A DNA stretch of 23,296 bases from Lachnospiraceae bacterium UBA1753 (GCA_002317595.1 DCHL01000047.1:1-23296); one strand, 5' to 3'. Counted from the first letter of the stretch, positions 15,163-23,115 are shown. Notes: a model not told the origin generated them from the letters alone. Program-made: numbers and translations.

Positions 15163-16600
15163 TTATTACTCTGACTCTTCCCTCATCAATTCCACGAAGT
15201 ACTACTCCGTCCCTCTCCATCCTCTCGATGGATTCTATTATTTCCCGGCTTATTATTTCACCTGGCGCAATCAGTGGAATGCCTGGTGGATATGAAAAAA
15301 TAAAGTCCGCAGACACCATTCCTTCAGCCAATCCCACATCCCTCTCCTGACTATCCATCAGAAAAGCTTCTGCTATTGTCATCCTGCTTTCAGTAACCGG
15401 ATAAATCAAATCCAGTCCGCCAGCTTCACCTTCACAGCCCACCACACTTCCATTGATGGAAATCAGCGCCTCCGCAAGTCTTTCAAGTCCGTCACTGCTG
15501 TCCATTATTGATGTCATTGCAAGCACATAGCCGCCTGCACTCATCTCCGTCTCAAGCAGGTAGTCTCTTCTCAGCATATCGGCAAGAGCACTTCCGCTAA
15601 CACCTGCCCCTCTGCCGGAAATCACTATCTTTCCTATGTCGATGCCCGCTGCATATTTGCTTTCTCTCATTATTTCTGCCGCAGTAAGCACATGTAGCTT
15701 CTCAAGTCCACCTGTGATTTTGTAAAATCCATCAAGCCTCTTCTCATATTCCGCGAACAGCTTCTCCCCGTCCTTTTCAAGGATATCAAGGCATCTGTCG
15801 ATACCAGCCATAAGAATGTAGGATGGGCTCGTACTCTGAAATGCGGACAGATAATAATTAAGCCTGCCCTCATCTATCAGACCCCTTCTGTAATGCAGCA
15901 CGCCGCTCTGCGTAAATGCCGGCAAGGTCTTATGAAGACTCTCAATGGAAATATCCGCTCCGCTTCTTATGGCAGATTTCATTCCATATTTTTCTTCAAA
16001 CGGAGTATACAGTCCAAAATGGGCTCCGTGGGCAGCATCGACAATAAGCGGCAGTCCGTATCTGTGACATACATCTGCAATCTCTCTTACTGGGGAAATA
16101 ACTCCTTCGTAGGTCGGTGAAGTAATATACACCGCCGCTATTTCCGAATCCCCTGCAAGTATCCTCTCAACCTCCTCCGGAGAGAACGCGCCACAGATTT
16201 CATTTTTCCCAAGTGTCTCTGGGTAAAAATATTCGGTCCGGATTTTCCCAATATTCACTGCATTATATGCCGATTTATGGGAATTCCTACCCATCAGGAG
16301 TTTTCCACCTCTGCACATACAGGCCATTATTCCTGCCAGGACACCACAGCTGCTTCCGTTGACAAGAATCCTGCTCTCATCACTTCCCCACAGCTTTCTA
16401 CATCTATCCTGCACATCTGAGATTACTCCCTGTGCCCTGTGAAGGTCATCCATCCCCTCAACTTCCGTGACATCAATCCCACGTATCTGCGAAAGTATAT
16501 CTGACTCACCCTCAACTGCCCTTCTTTTATGCCCTGGCATATGAAGAGGGTACATGGATGAATTCATATTGTTGTAGAGTGCATCTGTCAGACTTCCCAT
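15155..16600 (-). CDS. Orn/Lys/Arg decarboxylase family protein (YaaO/SpeA-like)
   Basis: A 481-residue PLP-dependent enzyme of fold type I, lacking the N-terminal wing domain of the longer E. coli enzymes, as in B. subtilis SpeA and YaaO. The N-terminus has YPLHMPGHKR. The aspartate that holds the pyridine nitrogen is Asp188 in IVDAAHGAHFG, and the Schiff-base lysine is Lys224 in SLHKTLPAFTQSGVL. SPTYEGVISP (161-170) is also conserved. The C-terminal domain carries FSYPPGIPLIAPGE. It should decarboxylate arginine, lysine or ornithine for polyamine synthesis; the substrate cannot be assigned from these motifs. GGAG precedes the ATG. It heads the yaaO-yaaR-holB-type block, 15 bases after the L,D-transpeptidase gene. 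Confidence 0.92.
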   Translation of the reverse strand: MGSLTDALYNNMNSSMYPLHMPGHKRRAVEGESDILSQIRGIDVTEVEGMDDLHRAQGVISDVQDRCRKLWGSDESRILVNGSSCGVLAGIMACMCRGGKLLMGRNSHKSAYNAVNIGKIRTEYFYPETLGKNEICGAFSPEEVERILAGDSEIAAVYITSPTYEGVISPVREIADVCHRYGLPLIVDAAHGAHFGLYTPFEEKYGMKSAIRSGADISIESLHKTLPAFTQSGVLHYRRGLIDEGRLNYYLSAFQSTSPSYILMAGIDRCLDILEKDGEKLFAEYEKRLDGFYKITGGLEKLHVLTAAEIMRESKYAAGIDIGKIVISGRGAGVSGSALADMLRRDYLLETEMSAGGYVLAMTSIMDSSDGLERLAEALISINGSVVGCEGEAGGLDLIYPVTESRMTIAEAFLMDSQERDVGLAEGMVSADFIFSYPPGIPLIAPGEIISREIIESIERMERDGVVLRGIDEGRVRVING

Positions 16601-16615
16601 TTCATTCTCCGAAAA

Positions 16616-18199
16616 TTATTGGCCCTCGGCCGTCTGGGCTGCAGACGGATCAGCCAGCGTTCCGTCAGGATTCAGTATTCCTGCCTGAATAAGAAGCGCC
16701 ATCTGCTGCTCAGGAGTAAGCTCTTCCGGCTCTTCCTTCACAGGTGTGTCCTTTCCACCATAAACAAGTACGGGGAAACGCTTTTCCATAATGTCATATA
16801 TTATAGCAGCCTTTTCCTTTGGCAGGTTGATGCATCCATGAGAACCGTTGGTCACATAAATCTCCCCGCCAAATTCCTTTCTCCAGCTTGCATCATGCAT
16901 TCCTACATTTCCATTAAAGGGCATCCAGTAACTAACAGCCGAACTGTAATTCTCTCCATTGAGCGTTGCATCCCTCTCCTTGTAGGTGATTGCATAGGCT
17001 CCTCTTGGAGTAGTGTTCCCCTTGTTTACACAGCCGGACACAAAATCTGATTCTTCAACAACCTCTCCGTCCTTATAAACCCAGAGATGCTGGTCTGTTA
17101 AGTTGATTTCAACATAACTATCGCCGTAATCATTTTCGCCGTATGAACTTGCTGTCGCATTATATACAGGGGTGCGCTCTCCGCTGTAGCCACTCTTAAT
17201 TGCTTCAAGAAGTTCGGCTGCTTCTGTTGGTCTGTCCATCCACCAGCCGTAATCACCGCCGACGATATCAACAGTCTCCCCGTCATGTGTCTTCAGAGTC
17301 CTTGCTTTTCCAAAGGTGTCATACTTTCTTGACATTGAATTTACGAATTCCCTTACAAGTTCTTCGTTAAGGCTCACTTCTGTACCATCTACTGTGCACC
17401 ACTCTTTTATCTGATTGCCATCCACAACAACCTTTTCATTCCCAAAGTTATACACAATATTTGCACTGCAGTACGCATTCAGGTTATTCATCAGCTTATT
17501 GAGAGTCGGATCATCACTCTTTATCTCTGCAGTTGTATAGCATTCGTCTGAAAGTGTAATCTCATTAACCAGAATGTCCACCGCATGCTCTATCTCACTG
17601 TATACGCGTTCCCTTATTGGTGTGCAACCAGGTGTCTCCGGAACAATCGCAAATCCATTCTCTCCAGCGGTCTCTGGAAGATATGCATTCTCAGGGACAA
17701 CTATATTTTCCGCCTTGAAAAATGCCAGGTTATTAATAAGTGAATCCAGATTCTGTTTAGAGTAGCCAACAACCGTATCTGTCTCATATTCTGTTTCTTT
17801 TGTCAGATAGATTGGCCACAGAAAGGCATTCTGACTTTTCAGCAGATCCTCAAACTCTGTCCCAAACTCTGGCGTAAGGGATACATCAGCTGAAGAGATG
17901 ATGTCTTTCACATTATTTCTTCCATAAACCGTAAGCTGATACTTTGAAGACTCTGCCTTAACTTCCTTTTCAAGGTCCTTCACCGTCTTCTGGTATGCAG
18001 GCTCACCATTTATCGTGGTATTAAATGCAAAATGGCTCGTGAAATATACAGCGACTCCCACATAGAAGACCACTGCAATTCCAAGAAGTGTCAGAAGGAA
18101 GAATGCCAAAAAACTTCCTATTCCAAATCCTGAGCTTTTCTTATTTTTCCCCTTTTTCCTCGAACGCCCTACATCCTTGTAGCCACCGCCGTTTTTCAT
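16616..18199 (-). CDS. L,D-transpeptidase (YkuD) with peptidoglycan-binding domain, membrane-anchored
   Basis: A 527-residue type II membrane protein. A basic cytoplasmic start (GRSRKKGKNKKS) leads into one membrane helix at about 26-54. An extracytoplasmic region follows, with a PG_binding_4-like domain at about 220-345 and the YkuD catalytic domain at about 362-482. The catalytic signature is intact: HGC in GSHGCINLP with Cys456, and the upstream GMHDASW with His435. It should form 3-3 cross-links between meso-diaminopimelate residues, or attach proteins or other amines to peptidoglycan. The acidic C-terminal tail (PVKEEPEELTPEQQ to the end) is not part of the fold. It lies 13 bases after the GT-C-like gene, suggesting co-expression with envelope glycan genes. 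Confidence 0.93.
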   Translation of the reverse strand: MKNGGGYKDVGRSRKKGKNKKSSGFGIGSFLAFFLLTLLGIAVVFYVGVAVYFTSHFAFNTTINGEPAYQKTVKDLEKEVKAESSKYQLTVYGRNNVKDIISSADVSLTPEFGTEFEDLLKSQNAFLWPIYLTKETEYETDTVVGYSKQNLDSLINNLAFFKAENIVVPENAYLPETAGENGFAIVPETPGCTPIRERVYSEIEHAVDILVNEITLSDECYTTAEIKSDDPTLNKLMNNLNAYCSANIVYNFGNEKVVVDGNQIKEWCTVDGTEVSLNEELVREFVNSMSRKYDTFGKARTLKTHDGETVDIVGGDYGWWMDRPTEAAELLEAIKSGYSGERTPVYNATASSYGENDYGDSYVEINLTDQHLWVYKDGEVVEESDFVSGCVNKGNTTPRGAYAITYKERDATLNGENYSSAVSYWMPFNGNVGMHDASWRKEFGGEIYVTNGSHGCINLPKEKAAIIYDIMEKRFPVLVYGGKDTPVKEEPEELTPEQQMALLIQAGILNPDGTLADPSAAQTAEGQ

Positions 18200-18212
18200 C
18201 TGTTCTTACTCC

Positions 18213-19850
18213 CTATTTTGAACTGTCTTCTAACGTCGAAACATAATGATCCAAAAGATAATCATATTTTCCACGGTTCCAGTTGATAACTGTCCTTATC
18301 CTATCAAGCGAGAAGAGAGGTCCTTCTGTCATCTCGCAGATAATATCATAGTATTTTGCAAGATCCTCATCCTCGATGACATTCTCGCCATACATTACCG
18401 TCTCCCTATATCCTTCGGGAACAGCCCTTCTAAGATGTCCTATTCGCCATGTCTCCTGCTTTACTGCCGGAAGCTTGGACAGGAAGGGATCTCCGAGACA
18501 GTAGGTGTCATTCAGATAGATATCTGAATTGTAATACACTAAAATTCCTGCTGAATTCTCTGTGATATTACCAAGCCAGCCCTGTTCCCTTATCTCATCA
18601 ACAGACTGATAATTCCAGGTATCTTCTATGCACATTCTTCCGTCTTTAATAAGCGAGCGCACATTCTGAAACAGTCCAGTTGTCGGAGAATAATATGCCC
18701 TCTCATCAGAGATTGCCGCAGCGGGCGCATACTGACCATTGACCAGATACTTTACTCCAATATTGGGAACAAATGTCAGGGCATATACTAAAGAGACAAT
18801 CACCAGAACATTAAACGTCTTTCTGTACATTCCCGCCAGATTGAAATTGTGTCCCGCCATATCATTCATCATATGGATAATAGCAAACACGGATATCAGC
18901 ATCATGACGGTAAAGTGACGTCCCATCATAAAGTCGCCACCGATATAAAGCACGTACATTCCATACAGCAGAACTCCAAGTGCTGTGTAGATGTTCTTCC
19001 AGATTCGGGTGATCACCGCCATCACTATCATTGCCACTGGCAAAATGAGGACCATCAGGTCGTTAAGGCCTGTATAGTACACATACCATATTCCCTTTTT
19101 AATATAATCCACTGTCGAAATATCTGTTCCTAGCTTCACGTAAGCTGTGTTTGGAACTGGAAATCCAAAATAGAACAGTGAAAAAATCTCCCAGATAAAG
19201 AACGGCGACAGGCCTATTATTGTCAGACCACAGGCTTCTAGGAATGTAACGTCCCTTCTCTTCATGAGATATACATACACAATCATTGGTATCAGCAGAA
19301 GAACAGCATCCATTCTTGCCATTGCAAGCGCTGCAAAAATTAATGCCAGCTTCAGCATCTGCAGGCCTGTAAATTTCTCGTGGTCGTAATAGACCTTAAG
19401 AAACCAGGCACAGAGGAAAAATAGCAGGCAGTTCTCAAGGCCTGACGTAGTATAACTGACGAATGCCGAACTTCCCACCAGGGCAAGAAATGCAAACAGC
19501 ACCTGCTGAGTTGTCTTGCACACATGGTTTATCAGAATAATGAATGCCGCTGTCGAGAACAGCACGTTGACTGCAATCGATGTAAAGAACATTTCTCTGG
19601 TGAAAAAATATGCAAGGGCAACAATCAGTGTATACAGCGGACCTGTAGTAGCAGATGCCCTCTGTCCAATGTTATATACAAAGCCATCACCTTCAACAAG
19701 ATGCTTCGCCATCACATACCCATGGTAGGAGTCATCACTCTGCCACGCCAGAAGGGTGATGATAAACACAAAGCACAGTGTCAGCACCAGCCTCAGCCAG
19801 TCAAGCTCTGTTTCCGGTTTTCTGATTATTCTTGATAATTTTTCCTTCAT
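18213..19850 (-). CDS. Polytopic GT-C-fold glycosyltransferase-like membrane protein
   Basis: A 545-residue protein with about nine to ten membrane helices in the first 360 residues and a soluble extracytoplasmic C-terminal part. Asp39-Asp40 in AWQSDDSYHGYVMAKHLVEG lie in the first external loop, the place of the catalytic acidic pair in GT-C enzymes. Other family-like elements are GQRASATTGPLYTL (62-75), TTSGLEN (134-140), MARMDAVLLL (177-186), FGFPVPNTAYVKL (228-240) and YIGGDFMMGRHF (302-313). From memory these resemble the actinobacterial arabinofuranosyltransferase AftB/ZomB-like group. I infer that it transfers a sugar from a polyprenyl-phosphate donor to an acceptor outside the membrane. 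Sugar and acceptor are unknown. It follows the GT2 gene by 42 bases, fitting a donor-maker and donor-user pair. Confidence 0.78.
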   Translation of the reverse strand: MKEKLSRIIRKPETELDWLRLVLTLCFVFIITLLAWQSDDSYHGYVMAKHLVEGDGFVYNIGQRASATTGPLYTLIVALAYFFTREMFFTSIAVNVLFSTAAFIILINHVCKTTQQVLFAFLALVGSSAFVSYTTSGLENCLLFFLCAWFLKVYYDHEKFTGLQMLKLALIFAALAMARMDAVLLLIPMIVYVYLMKRRDVTFLEACGLTIIGLSPFFIWEIFSLFYFGFPVPNTAYVKLGTDISTVDYIKKGIWYVYYTGLNDLMVLILPVAMIVMAVITRIWKNIYTALGVLLYGMYVLYIGGDFMMGRHFTVMMLISVFAIIHMMNDMAGHNFNLAGMYRKTFNVLVIVSLVYALTFVPNIGVKYLVNGQYAPAAAISDERAYYSPTTGLFQNVRSLIKDGRMCIEDTWNYQSVDEIREQGWLGNITENSAGILVYYNSDIYLNDTYCLGDPFLSKLPAVKQETWRIGHLRRAVPEGYRETVMYGENVIEDEDLAKYYDIICEMTEGPLFSLDRIRTVINWNRGKYDYLLDHYVSTLEDSSK

Positions 19851-19892
19851 TAACTAATCTCTTTACTATTTTACCTTATTTCCCCGTGCAAA

Positions 19893-20642
19893 TTAGTTTT
19901 TGCCATCACGGAGAATGTCCTTCTTCTTCAGGAACCTGTTATTCCATGCAGTCTTAAAGTACTTGAAGTTTGCAAAAAATGAATTCTGTGAAACTCCTTC
20001 TGTTCTTGCTGCCCAGTGTGCAGGTATCTCGATAAACTTTACCCCAAGCCTGATAGGCTTAAGAGCAGTCTCAAGAAAGAAAGGATGCTTAAGCTCTGTC
20101 CACTCGATGCTCTGCATCAGGTCAGTAGGAAACATTCTGAATGCATATGTAATATCTGTTAAATTAACAAAATAGAACAGTCCGATTGTTCTCTCAAATA
20201 TCAGGTTGCAGACAAGCTTTACCTTGTTATAATGCTCAAATCCGCCGCCCTTTCTCCATCTGCTCGCAGTTATGATTCTTGATGGATGCTTCTTTCCATG
20301 CACAATGAACTCCTGGATAACTCCTGGATCAGTCTCAAGGTCACTTGACATCAGCACCACATGGCTTCCCTTAGCAAGGTCGAAGCCCTCACGAATCGCA
20401 CCTCCGACAAATGGAAGTGTCTGATTGTGAATGTAGATTGGCAGCTTGGAGCTATATTCCTTTACAAGTTCTTCAGCAACCGCACGCGACTCCTTTGTTG
20501 TCCTGTCACACATGAGAATGATAAACTCTGCAAGATCTACCGTCTTACATGTTGATGCGATTGTATCTACTGTTTCCTTGAGCGAATAAGTCTCATCCAT
20601 GGCGGGCAGCAGAATTGTTACATTTTTGAATTCTTTTGGCAT
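19893..20642 (-). CDS. GT2 glycosyltransferase, polyprenyl-phosphate sugar synthase-like
   Basis: A 249-residue GT-A fold transferase without membrane helices at its C-terminus. The opening VTILLPAMDETYSLKETV has the P-x-x-x-E-x-x-x-L pattern of GT2. VGGAIREGFDLAKGSHVVLMSSDLETDP (about 78-105, in pieces) contains the GGA-REG glycine-rich segment and the metal-binding D-x-E/DxD-type SSDLETDP. YAFRMFP and KHPFFLETALKPIRLG further down resemble dolichol/undecaprenyl-phosphate sugar transferases (DPM1-like). The second nucleotide-binding acidic motif is unusual: LMCDRTTKES instead of V-D-D-x-S-x-D-x-T. It probably loads a sugar from a nucleotide donor onto a lipid carrier for the GT-C protein encoded next. 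A good AAGGAT site precedes the ATG; it starts 15 bases after the SDR gene. Confidence 0.85.
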   Translation of the reverse strand: MPKEFKNVTILLPAMDETYSLKETVDTIASTCKTVDLAEFIILMCDRTTKESRAVAEELVKEYSSKLPIYIHNQTLPFVGGAIREGFDLAKGSHVVLMSSDLETDPGVIQEFIVHGKKHPSRIITASRWRKGGGFEHYNKVKLVCNLIFERTIGLFYFVNLTDITYAFRMFPTDLMQSIEWTELKHPFFLETALKPIRLGVKFIEIPAHWAARTEGVSQNSFFANFKYFKTAWNNRFLKKKDILRDGKN

Positions 20643-20657
20643 TTTATCTATCCTTGT

Positions 20658-21608
20658 CTATATCCTTGACATCCAGTCAGCAAATACATCCTCAAGCGTC
20701 TCACGCATGGTATACTTCTGCACATATCCAAGTGCCTTAATCTTGGTGTCATCTCCAAGAAGAAGTGGTTCATCTGCAACTCTGAAAAGAGCAGGGTCTG
20801 AAACAACCTTTGCGTTTGTCTCAGAAATTTCAACCAGCATGTCAAGAATTTCCTGGATCTTGTATGCCTTATTGTTACAGATATTTATAGGCTCACCAGG
20901 ATTTCCCTTCTCAAGCAGAATCCTCATTGCAGCAACACCATCGCGCACATCAATAAAATCTCTGGCACTTGTCAGATTACCAACATGAATCTCAGGTTCC
21001 AGCACGCCCTTCTTAATAAGAGCCAACTGCCTTGCAAAGTTCTGAATTGCAGTTGCCGGTGGATGACCTGTTCCCACATGAATAAACATTCTTGGCAGAA
21101 ATACCTTAAGACCAAAATTCAGGAAATACTGTCTTCCAAGCATCTCAACCCCAACCTTTGATACACCGTAAGGAGTCCATGGTGTGAGGAGTCTATCCTC
21201 AACAAGAGGGCAGTCCTCAGGAGTGATATTGCCATACTCAGCTGATGAACACGCAAGCAGAACCTTAACATCTGTTCCTGATTCCATAAGCTCCTTTGCG
21301 CAATAGAGAACATTCAACGTTCCCTGGTAGTTTGTCGCATGTGTCACATACTCACTGTTCCATGAATCACCATTAAATGCCTGTGCAGCCATGTGGACGA
21401 TGATATCAGGCTTAATATCCATCACAATCTTCATAAGACGGTCTCTCTCGAGAATATCGCAGCGAAGAATTGACTTATCCTGTACAGCAGCCATTCTGCT
21501 GGATGCGGAATTTCTTGCAATTCCGTATACCTCTGCTCCATCTTCCTTAAAACTTCTCATAAAATGGGAACCAACCATTCCGGTTCCACCTGTAACTAGT
21601 ACTTTCAT
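20658..21608 (-). CDS. NAD(P)-dependent nucleotide-sugar epimerase/dehydratase (GDP-sugar SDR, RMD/GMD-like)
   Basis: A 316-residue extended short-chain dehydrogenase. The Rossmann glycine motif is VTGGTGMVGSH (4-14), and the catalytic triad region includes LLACSSAEYG and Tyr-x-x-x-Lys in PYGVSK. The segment HMAAQAFNGDSWNSEYVTHATNYQGTLNVLYCAKE (in parts) and FARQLALIKKGVLEPEIHVGNLTSARDFIDVRDG match the GDP-mannose 4,6-dehydratase and GDP-4-keto-6-deoxymannose reductase group more closely than the UDP-glucose epimerase group. It probably makes a 6-deoxy- or otherwise modified GDP sugar for the following glycosyltransferases; precise chemistry is inferred. GAGGTGG precedes the ATG. It lies 23 bases after the flavoprotein gene and 15 bases before the GT2 gene. 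Confidence 0.85.
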   Translation of the reverse strand: MKVLVTGGTGMVGSHFMRSFKEDGAEVYGIARNSASSRMAAVQDKSILRCDILERDRLMKIVMDIKPDIIVHMAAQAFNGDSWNSEYVTHATNYQGTLNVLYCAKELMESGTDVKVLLACSSAEYGNITPEDCPLVEDRLLTPWTPYGVSKVGVEMLGRQYFLNFGLKVFLPRMFIHVGTGHPPATAIQNFARQLALIKKGVLEPEIHVGNLTSARDFIDVRDGVAAMRILLEKGNPGEPINICNNKAYKIQEILDMLVEISETNAKVVSDPALFRVADEPLLLGDDTKIKALGYVQKYTMRETLEDVFADWMSRI

Positions 21609-21631
21609 TTATCCACCTCACAAATTTATTT

Positions 21632-22858
21632 TCAATCAAGTCGCTGTGCCAGTTTCATGGCAAGTTCTACAACCAGATCTGAATTATAATGCTGATGCTC
21701 TCCCCATCTTCCAAGACCAATGACATTCTTTGAAGCCGCTTCCTCAAGAAGCTTTTTCATTGTCTCAGGCTTACCAATAGTGTTAAGAGGGTAGGCATAA
21801 TCATTTATATAAGAAGCTTTGCCACTCTTATCAGAGTCCGCAAAATGCTTTCCATTATTTTTTTCCTCAAACCGAGTAAGATTCGTCTCAGTCCAATAAC
21901 CCTTGCTGTCAGGACAGAAATTATGTCTGACTAGAATTCTGTGATACGACAGCTCGGAATCAGGATAATATATCCACTGTGCTTTCGTATCCAGCATTTC
22001 CGGGAAATATTCGATAACTACTGAACTGCTGAGCAGAGTATCTATTCCCTTCATAGCCTCTTCACTCAGTCCCTTGATTGATTTAAAACTCTTCCAGGGA
22101 ACTGTTGAGATGATAACATCGGCCTCATATTTATCATTTACAATCTTCTTATCAAGATCAATGCTTACAGCAGGCTCATTGTATTTAATCCTGTCACCAA
22201 GTGACTGCGCCATTCTGAGCCATACTTCTCCATATCCATATTTCTTTGGATAGAAAAATTCTGCATGTCCAGGCTGTGTCCCATAGGGCTTCTTCGTCAA
22301 GCAGCTGAGCAATGTCTCCTCAAAAGATACGTTGGGAAGCTTCTCGAGCCAGTAGGTACCAAGCAGGTCAAGATTCTCGCCGAACATCTTCTGGTTATAA
22401 GGTATCATGTAATCTTCAGCCACCTTGCTTCCAAGCTTCCAGAAAATCCAATCCGTAAATTTCTCTGGCATCTTAGTTCCAAGATTACAGCCAGCAACTG
22501 CAATAGCCTTAAGATATTCAACCTGATCCTCGAGCTTCATCTGCCAGATATTGGCCTCTATCGGACTTCCAATCACATTATCATTTACAACAATACGTGA
22601 ATCCCTCTCGTATCTGTCCCACTCATCCATGGGCATATACTCAAATAGAAACTCATCCACAGCGGGACGCCTGACATCCAAAAAATGTCCACCACCAATA
22701 TCAAGAGGTCTTCCATCGGCATCTACGCTTCGGCATAATCCACCTGCCTCTTCTGCCCTCTCAAGCACTGTAATATCTTTTATTCCCTTTTTTAACAGAC
22801 TGCAGGCAACTGTAAGTCCTGCCGGGCCTGCTCCAAGGATTAAATACTTCTTTGACAA
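21632..22858 (-). CDS. FAD-dependent oxidoreductase resembling UDP-galactopyranose mutase / protoporphyrinogen-oxidase-like amine oxidase family
   Basis: A 408-residue flavoprotein. The N-terminal dinucleotide-binding motif is GAGPAGLTVACSLL, followed by LERAEEAGGLCRSV and DIGGGHFLDVRRPAVDEFL. This arrangement recalls UDP-galactopyranose mutase and its COG1232 relatives rather than true haem-pathway oxidases. The C-terminal FAD contact reads VIGLGRWGEHQHYNSDLVVELAMKLAQ. In this setting a sugar-ring mutase or a nucleotide-sugar oxidoreductase is the best guess; the reaction is not proven. I chose a TTG start at 22856-22858 because GGGGG lies five bases upstream and the Rossmann strand begins at once (MSKKYLILGAG). 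A GTG at 22888 would add ten residues but has no ribosome binding site. It heads the envelope-glycan gene run. Confidence 0.8.
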   Translation of the reverse strand: MSKKYLILGAGPAGLTVACSLLKKGIKDITVLERAEEAGGLCRSVDADGRPLDIGGGHFLDVRRPAVDEFLFEYMPMDEWDRYERDSRIVVNDNVIGSPIEANIWQMKLEDQVEYLKAIAVAGCNLGTKMPEKFTDWIFWKLGSKVAEDYMIPYNQKMFGENLDLLGTYWLEKLPNVSFEETLLSCLTKKPYGTQPGHAEFFYPKKYGYGEVWLRMAQSLGDRIKYNEPAVSIDLDKKIVNDKYEADVIISTVPWKSFKSIKGLSEEAMKGIDTLLSSSVVIEYFPEMLDTKAQWIYYPDSELSYHRILVRHNFCPDSKGYWTETNLTRFEEKNNGKHFADSDKSGKASYINDYAYPLNTIGKPETMKKLLEEAASKNVIGLGRWGEHQHYNSDLVVELAMKLAQRLD

Positions 22859-22863
22859 AATTA

Positions 22864-22869
22864 CCCCCT
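22864..22869 (-). promoter_or_regulatory. Ribosome binding site deciding the TTG start of the flavoprotein gene
   Basis: AGGGGG on the minus strand lies five bases before TTG (22856-22858). The alternative GTG at 22886-22888 is preceded by AT-rich sequence with no Shine-Dalgarno match. Confidence 0.6.
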
Positions 22870-22919
22870 GGCTGCTATTCGCAAGCACAAATCATAATTA
22901 GTAATAATCTATATACGAT

Positions 22920-22960
22920 TATGCCATTCCATTTTTGGGCACACTTCCACACATGGCATA
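22920..22960. repeat. Inverted repeat upstream of the flavoprotein gene
   Basis: TATGCCAT (22920-22927) and ATGGCATA (22953-22960) are perfect eight-base inverted arms separated by 25 bases. The element lies between the candidate promoter and the first gene of the glycan cluster, so it could be a two-site operator or an mRNA hairpin in the leader. It may also be chance. Confidence 0.3.
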
Positions 22961-22968
22961 CCATTCTT

Positions 22969-22997
22969 ATTTTACAAGGCAAGCGTGAAAAATACAA
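22969..22997 (-). promoter_or_regulatory. Candidate promoter of the envelope-glycan gene cluster
   Basis: On the minus strand TTGTAT (22992-22997) and TAAAAT (22969-22974) are spaced by exactly 17 bases, just past the tRNA terminator and about 110 bases ahead of the flavoprotein start. The -10 is good, the -35 is weak. A promoter is expected here because the terminator should stop tRNA transcripts. Confidence 0.35.
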
Positions 22998-22998
22998 C

Positions 22999-23025
22999 AA
23001 AAAAAGAAGCAGCTTTTGCTGCTTC
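22999..23025 (-). terminator. Intrinsic terminator of the tRNA cluster
   Basis: The minus strand reads GAAGCAGC-AAAA-GCTGCTTC followed by seven T residues: a perfect eight-base-pair stem, a four-base loop and a clean U-tract, nine bases after the 3' end of tRNA-Phe. Confidence 0.93.
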
Positions 23026-23034
23026 ATGATAGCG

Positions 23035-23107
23035 TGCCCAGAATCGGAATCGAACCAATGACACAGGGATTTTCAGTCCCTTGCTCTACCAACTGAGCTA
23101 TCTGGGC
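23035..23107 (-). tRNA. tRNA-Phe (anticodon GAA)
   Basis: A 73-base cloverleaf on the minus strand. The acceptor stem pairs GCCCAGA with TCTGGGC, the D arm holds AGCTCAGTTGGTAGAGC, the anticodon loop is CTGAAAA (anticodon GAA) closed by GGGA/TCCC, and the T loop is TTCGATT. The discriminator is A, and CCA is not encoded. It is the last tRNA before the terminator. Confidence 0.95.
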
Positions 23108-23115
23108 CTATATAG

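Noticed and set aside
22859..22888. GTG start for the flavoprotein gene
   Set aside because: No Shine-Dalgarno sequence upstream, and the ten added residues precede a natural Rossmann N-terminus that begins right at the TTG.
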